Source: an uncultured Verrucomicrobia subdivision 3 bacterium (lineage in GTDB: Bacteria; Verrucomicrobiota; Verrucomicrobiia; Limisphaerales; UBA11358). Taken from it: a stretch of DNA of 64,000 nt. Positions within the stretch are counted from its first letter, which is position 1. Each line of letters opens with the position of its first letter. Below, one piece after another: positions 59,312 through 64,000 of this stretch. The translations under genes and the position numbers were made by a program. The stretch spans positions 58,788 through 122,787 of the forward strand of contig CAIOIC010000093.1 in the NCBI GenBank assembly GCA_903858275.1. The letters are read 5' to 3'. Below the pieces are notes generated by a model. That model ran no database searches. It was not told the origin of the DNA and was given only the letters and a program-made list of their open reading frames with translations.

Positions 59312-62300
59312 TCATTGGAGCCGGATCTGGAGTTTGTAGAAGGTGGAGCTTGCCGTGGACGCGTTGGTGTAAGCAACGACCTGATTGTTGCCGATGATGT
59401 TTGTGTAATTCAACACGCCCGTCCAGAGGCCGGCGACGGAGTTGGTCGAGGACAGCAGGTCGAAGTAACGGTTCAAGCCGGTGTAGCCGGTTCCGCTTGC
59501 CGCATTGGCGGTAAATCTCACCACGAACTTTTTGGAAAAATTCGTCACGCTCAAGGCGCTCGGGGCGTCAGTGTTGGTCGGGTTGGTTCCGGCGATATAT
59601 TCCGCCAGATTATTTCGTCCGTCACCGTCCGGGTCGGCCATGTCGGCGGCGGAACCGATATTGGTGATCGTGCCCAAGCTGGCCAGTCGCCAGGTTTCCA
59701 TGGGAGTGAGAATATTCACGGCGATGCTGTTGCTCGCGCTTTGACCGCCGAAATAACTCACGGGCATGGTGGTCAACTTCAAGACTTCGGTGGAGCTGAT
59801 CGCGGCGTTGAAGACCGCAAGATCGGCTAGCGAGCCGTTGAGCCAGCGGTCAAGCACGCTGGTGGTGACGCCGCCAAATTTCACGGGCTTTGAGTTGTCG
59901 AAGGTGAAACCAAAGGCGCTGTTGCTGCCGCCGAATGTGCCATCAAGGTAGAGGCTGAGCGCGGTGCCGCTGCGCACGATGGCGAAATGATGCCAGGCGC
60001 CGGTGGTGACACTGGTCTTGGAGATGTTCACGTCGTTGACGGTGACGTTGTAATTTAGGAGCTGGAGGGTGGTGCCGGTGCCATAGAAGCCCAGCGTGAG
60101 GGCGCTGTTGGCATACCCTCCCGAATCTCCGAGCTGAACGATGGTATCATTATTGTTTGCCGTGCTGCGTTTGAACCAGCCGGCGATGGTCCAGTTAGCA
60201 TTCGGAAAATCAACCTCGGTGGCAGCGAGCGTGCGTTCCACGCGTCCGGCTCCGTTGGTGCCGTTTTCGTTGAGATGCAGGCTTTGCGTGTGATACGGCG
60301 CGAGTGAGGCCGGAAAATCGTTGGTGTAGGCGGCGGTGCCGGTGCCTTGGAGGTTGATGGCGCCATCCCGGCCTTGGCCGGTCGCATCGGTGGCATCGGA
60401 GGATTGAAAATCGTAGTTTAGCAGGAGGCGGTCGTCGTTGCTGGTGTCGGTGACGGTGTAGGCAAAGGTCGCCGGACCGGTGTAGCCGAGGCTTGGGGTG
60501 AAGCGGGCGGTGTGGCCGTCGGCGAGCAGGGCGACGATGCCATGGGTGGCCGCGCCGAGCGTGAAGCGGAGATTGGCAGCAGGCGTTTCGACATCGCTGG
60601 CCAGGGTTCGCAGGTCAATATCAATGCTGGTGTTGCGCGGAGTGTTGAGTGTGGCGGATGGAGCGGTTGGCGGATAGGCGACATCAATGCGGCGCACGAG
60701 GCTGGTCCTAGTCAGGCCATTGGCATCGGTTGCGATGGCGGTGAGCAGATGCGTGCCGCCAGCCAAATTCGCCGTGATGGTATAAGGTGATGTAGTGTCC
60801 GCGCCGAGCAGCGTGGCGCCATCATAAAACGCGACGTTGGTGATCGCGCCATCGGCGGGGGTGGCATCAGCCGCCAGCAGGAGCGGACCGGCGTGCTTGA
60901 TATAGTCGCCGTCGGTCGGGCTGGTGATGGTGACTGTCGGCGGTGCATGGCCGATACTGAGCGCGAGTTGCGGGCGATTGGTGGTGGTGCCGTTCTCGCG
61001 GGAGCCGTAGTTCACAAAGCCATCGGATGTCTGGGTGGTCGAGTAAACGCGGAAGGAAACTTGGCCGCTGGTGGTAATGGCGCTGAGCACATTTGCGCTG
61101 ACCAGCGAGTTCGATGCCGGCGTCCAGGTCGATAGCACAGAGGCGGATGACGCGGGCTTGTTGCTCCAGGTAATGCCGGTTTCTGACCAAGTGTTATCGT
61201 TGACCACGGCGATGCCGTGCACGCCAGGCACTTGCGCTGTGGTTGGCATAAGATTTAACGAAGCGCCGATGAGTAGGCCGTCCCACGCGGGCACGTTGAA
61301 GCGCAGGTAGGACTCGCGGTTGTAACCAGCGGTGCCTTTTTTGATTGTGAGGAATGTGGCGGTGCCGAAGTTCGCAGTGGTGTTGGTGCCGTCCTGGACA
61401 TACGCATCGGCTTCCGCAGCGATATTCACGATTTGCGGTGTGCCGACGTAGAAGCGCGCCTTGAATGTCTTGCCCTGGGCACCGCTGACGTTCACGGTTA
61501 AAGCGATGCTCGGCGTCGTTTGCGTGACCGTGATGGCTGAGTCAGTGCTAACGACAGAATTGGCGCTCGCGGCGAGCTGAATGGTGATCGTGCCCGTGTT
61601 CGTTTGCGTGGGGTCGCTGACGGCGACATCAATGAATGTGCCGTCATTTTGCACGAGCACGCTGCATTTTTTATTGGCGGTGATGAGACCGGCGGTTTGG
61701 CTGGTGTTATTCCAGAAGTTTGCGGCGGTGATGCCGAGCGTATTCTCGGTAACGGCTTGCACGTTCGTATTGTTCGCGATGACGCTGACGTGCGGCTGCG
61801 TGGCATACTGGCTCATGCGCCGCGCGGTGAGACCGGGCAGCAGGACGTATTGATAAGTCGCATTGGTCGGCTTCGATCCATGATCGAACCCGAAGCGCAG
61901 AAAGTTGCGCGTGATAGCGTTGGTGGATGAGCCATCATCAATGTCTGACCACGCGCCAGTGCGCGCTTCGCGCACAGCCTTTAACGTGCTGGCCTGCGGG
62001 AAATAGTAACCGATGTCGGAGCCGGTGACGTTGCCCGCTAGATGAGCCCAGTTGACATTGGTCATCGTCTCGGCCCAGCCGGGCGTCTTGGGTTTTGCGA
62101 TATCGTTGACGGTGAAGGCATTGTCGCCGGTGGTGAGCAGCTTGCGGTTCTCGACGGTGGTTTCAATAGGGCGATTATCCGTGCTGGTGATGCCGGCGCC
62201 GAGGCAGACGATTTCGTCGTCAAACATGAACCACGACTTTTTCCCAGTGAGTGTGACGTCCACACCCTTGAACTGCATGCCGGCCGCGCCGTAGTTGCCG

Positions 62301-63799
62301 AGCGTCGCGCCGCCCACCCAGTTATGTGTCGAGCGTGTGGACTGGCCCTGCGCGCGTGGGCCGATTGCGGCGCTCACGGCCGGCAGGCGGCTGAGCGTCA
62401 CATCCGCGGTCACGCCGGGCAGCCGGTAGTGATCCACCGTCGCCCAGTAGGAATCGGCAAAGGCGTTCAAATCGGAATTGTAGAGTGTCGTCTGTCCATC
62501 CCCCGTGAGCCAGCCGCGCAGGTTTTCGCCGTTGATTGACTCGAAGTTCGCCACGCGCGTGGAGCACATCGTGAGGCCAAAGCCGTAGCCCGTGCCGAGG
62601 TGAATGACACGGTCCATTTCGGCGAAAGTATAGTGTGCCATCAACTCGCCGCGCCGCACGATGGTCGCATCGTTCATCAGGTTCTTGGCCAGCATGAGCG
62701 TCGGCAGACCACGGCCGGAAACGAAGTTGCGCGTAGTGTCAGCCAGCGCCCACTCTTTAATCATGCTCTTCATCCGGGCGGCGTCGGCGGCGGGCGCGAA
62801 CTGCGCTATTTGCAGGATGGAATCCATCATGCCATTGCTGTTCGGGCTCGCATTGCTCCGGCCCGCTTCGCGACCACGCACAAGATCGAAGGTATTGCCG
62901 CGGTAGATGATCGGTTCATAAGAGTCGAAGACCCAGTGGAAGAGGTTCGCCTGCGCGGGATCGGTGATTTCCCAGGTGGAGCCGTTGAGCCAGTTCAGGA
63001 TCGGCGCCATGGTCGCGATCAGACTCGCACCGTAACCTGCGGTGTAAGGATGGTAGTCGTGCTGAATGAACGAGCCGTCTGTGTAGTAACCGTCGCCGCT
63101 CGTCACATACGGAAAGACCGCGCTGAAGGCATCGCGGCACAAGGCGATCTTCGTCGCGCTTTTCACCACACAGCCGCGGACGCCGACGGCGCGGGCCTTC
63201 CACACTTTGTTCGCCTGCGTCATGTCGGGTGTGGGCGTTTGGTGTTCCACAGCGTTCATATAATTCGTCCGCTGCGTGGCGGTGAGCTGATCGTAGAGCA
63301 GCACGCACAGGTCCGTGAGTTGCAGTGGTGAACCAATCTCCCAGTCCCACCAGTTGTCATACTGCGACGAAGTGGCGTTGTAGCGATTGGTATACATCCA
63401 ATCAAGCCCGCCCGAGATGTCCGCGAGCAGCGACGCATTTCCCTGCAAGGAGCAATTGGTGGTCGCATACGCCAGCGCCATGGCGCGCAACCGGCTGTAG
63501 CACGTGGTGATATCCGCCGAGACGGTCGTGCTGGCGGCATCGCTCCAGAGATTGGTGCGCGCGGGCGTCTTATTCATGCTCGACCAATAGTTGCTTGCCG
63601 AACTGGCGATGCTGTTCAACCGCGAGGCAACATCGGTGTCCGCCGGGTCGTAGCCGGAGCCGACAATCGTGTCCTTCCACTTCAAGCGGAGCGTGTCGTA
63701 TTCATCGGCCCGAGCGCTGCCTGCGAATATAACCGCCAGCAGCACGGCGCCCATGGCGAACCATGAACAGTAATGCCGGAGATGAATGGCGGGTAGCAT
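59312..63799 (-). CDS. Giant modular PL8-family lyase (chondroitin/hyaluronan/xanthan lyase type)
   Basis: 1495 residues with a signal peptide (FAMGAVLLAVIFAGSARA). The PL8 toroid and sandwich take up residues 30-800: NWWDWEIGSPLQLTDLCVLL, DGSFIQHDYHPYTAGYGASL (catalytic His), RGREAGRSNASPNSNGMMDS and FESINGENLRGWLTGDG. A DNRLRE-type CBM-like domain follows (AEADAYVQDGTNTTANFGTA). An Ig-like domain (VTITSPTDGDYIKHAGPLLL), a cadherin-like stretch, a LamG/concanavalin-like domain (WTIAGWFKRSTANNNDTIVQ) and a calcium-binding DPDGDGRNNLAEYIAGTNP end the protein. It probably works at the cell surface on sulfated or uronic glycans. Confidence 0.88.
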   Translation of the reverse strand: MLPAIHLRHYCSWFAMGAVLLAVIFAGSARADEYDTLRLKWKDTIVGSGYDPADTDVASRLNSIASSASNYWSSMNKTPARTNLWSDAASTTVSADITTCYSRLRAMALAYATTNCSLQGNASLLADISGGLDWMYTNRYNATSSQYDNWWDWEIGSPLQLTDLCVLLYDQLTATQRTNYMNAVEHQTPTPDMTQANKVWKARAVGVRGCVVKSATKIALCRDAFSAVFPYVTSGDGYYTDGSFIQHDYHPYTAGYGASLIATMAPILNWLNGSTWEITDPAQANLFHWVFDSYEPIIYRGNTFDLVRGREAGRSNASPNSNGMMDSILQIAQFAPAADAARMKSMIKEWALADTTRNFVSGRGLPTLMLAKNLMNDATIVRRGELMAHYTFAEMDRVIHLGTGYGFGLTMCSTRVANFESINGENLRGWLTGDGQTTLYNSDLNAFADSYWATVDHYRLPGVTADVTLSRLPAVSAAIGPRAQGQSTRSTHNWVGGATLGNYGAAGMQFKGVDVTLTGKKSWFMFDDEIVCLGAGITSTDNRPIETTVENRKLLTTGDNAFTVNDIAKPKTPGWAETMTNVNWAHLAGNVTGSDIGYYFPQASTLKAVREARTGAWSDIDDGSSTNAITRNFLRFGFDHGSKPTNATYQYVLLPGLTARRMSQYATQPHVSVIANNTNVQAVTENTLGITAANFWNNTSQTAGLITANKKCSVLVQNDGTFIDVAVSDPTQTNTGTITIQLAASANSVVSTDSAITVTQTTPSIALTVNVSGAQGKTFKARFYVGTPQIVNIAAEADAYVQDGTNTTANFGTATFLTIKKGTAGYNRESYLRFNVPAWDGLLIGASLNLMPTTAQVPGVHGIAVVNDNTWSETGITWSNKPASSASVLSTWTPASNSLVSANVLSAITTSGQVSFRVYSTTQTSDGFVNYGSRENGTTTNRPQLALSIGHAPPTVTITSPTDGDYIKHAGPLLLAADATPADGAITNVAFYDGATLLGADTTSPYTITANLAGGTHLLTAIATDANGLTRTSLVRRIDVAYPPTAPSATLNTPRNTSIDIDLRTLASDVETPAANLRFTLGAATHGIVALLADGHTARFTPSLGYTGPATFAYTVTDTSNDDRLLLNYDFQSSDATDATGQGRDGAINLQGTGTAAYTNDFPASLAPYHTQSLHLNENGTNGAGRVERTLAATEVDFPNANWTIAGWFKRSTANNNDTIVQLGDSGGYANSALTLGFYGTGTTLQLLNYNVTVNDVNISKTSVTTGAWHHFAIVRSGTALSLYLDGTFGGSNSAFGFTFDNSKPVKFGGVTTSVLDRWLNGSLADLAVFNAAISSTEVLKLTTMPVSYFGGQSASNSIAVNILTPMETWRLASLGTITNIGSAADMADPDGDGRNNLAEYIAGTNPTNTDAPSALSVTNFSKKFVVRFTANAASGTGYTGLNRYFDLLSSTNSVAGLWTGVLNYTNIIGNNQVVAYTNASTASSTFYKLQIRLQ

Positions 63800-63920
63800 G
63801 ATTGAGAAGAGTAGCCCTTATCGGGGCGGTTTCAAACGGTGAAAAACATCCGCAATACTATTAGCTAACCCAACTTCGGGAAATATTAACTAGATGTTGG
63901 AGAGTTGCAAAAAGCCTAAA

Positions 63921-63995
63921 GTGGTTGTCCGACATGGATTCGAACCATGACTAAAGCCTCCAAAGAGCTCTGTGCTACCATTACACCATCGGACA
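63921..63995 (-). tRNA. tRNA-Gln(TTG)
   Basis: Read on the minus strand: acceptor TGTCCGA / TCGGACA, D-arm GTAATGGTAG, anticodon loop CTTTGGA (anticodon TTG), T-arm CATGGTTCGAATCCATG, discriminator A and encoded CCA (63921-63923 as TGG). The D-arm closely matches the tRNA-Gln(CTG) at 43685. It is upstream of the PL8 gene on the same strand. Confidence 0.95.
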
Positions 63996-64000
63996 ATGGA

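Noticed and set aside
43685..63995. Island bounded by two tRNA-Gln genes
   Set aside because: The tRNAs differ in anticodon and orientation, and half of the interval is a core nuo operon; no integrase or att repeat was seen.
1..64000. CRISPR arrays, rRNA genes, classical transposases
   Set aside because: No regularly spaced repeats, rRNA sequence or transposase motifs were found on either strand.

Overview
The window looks like a chromosomal segment of a GC-rich, Gram-negative, polysaccharide-degrading bacterium, most likely a member of the Verrucomicrobiota (Pedosphaera/Limisphaera-like). This rests on gene content and style: outer-membrane FadL, a run of secreted lyases and hydrolases with related signal peptides, a Tat-exported glycosidase-like protein, and a CBS-type family II pyrophosphatase. 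The assignment is inference; no rRNA is present.

Region 1 (1-8470) is visibly lower in GC and has the make-up of an integrated mobile element. It holds an SPFH/GYF protein with a zinc-ribbon/TPR partner and a hidden 58-codon gene between them, an XRE regulator, several small orphan proteins, and a 491-residue protein with polymerase-palm-like motifs. It ends with a large serine recombinase whose 5' end lies about 30 bp from a host NUDIX gene.

Region 2 (8471-22078) is housekeeping and mixed: NUDIX hydrolase, TadA, DprA, HypB and HypA separated by two secreted polysaccharide-related genes that share a duplicated promoter region, a CBS-pyrophosphatase, a membrane-anchored GrpE-like protein, RadC, an ECF sigma operon, and a tandem overlapping pair of thymidylate-kinase-like proteins.

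Region 3 (22267-32989) has DAHP synthase, a FadL porin, and a divergent operon resembling the Ralstonia phcBSR quorum-sensing genes: a fatty-acid methyl-ester synthase-like methyltransferase, a membrane histidine kinase, a receiver fused to a degenerate kinase, then a further multidomain kinase. Ferredoxin and pyruvate kinase follow. This phc-like cassette next to a fatty-acid porin is the most interesting candidate signalling system here.

Region 4 (33057-46904) is a respiratory complex I operon, nuoB-N on the minus strand, lacking nuoA. It carries an L7/L12-like gene, an antisense tRNA-Gln(CTG) with its own promoter, and a REP-like hairpin doublet read as the C-terminus of NuoM.

Region 5 (47129-63799) is a uronate-polysaccharide degradation cluster: KDG kinase, GH88, a DUF4832-like protein, PL6, GH10, a Tat-exported protein, a heparinase II/III-like lyase, GH16, a DUF3472-like protein and a 1495-residue PL8 lyase. 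Lyases and GH88 would yield unsaturated uronic acids that end as 2-keto-3-deoxygluconate, the substrate of the kinase. No SusC/SusD pair is present. A tRNA-Gln(TTG) closes the window.
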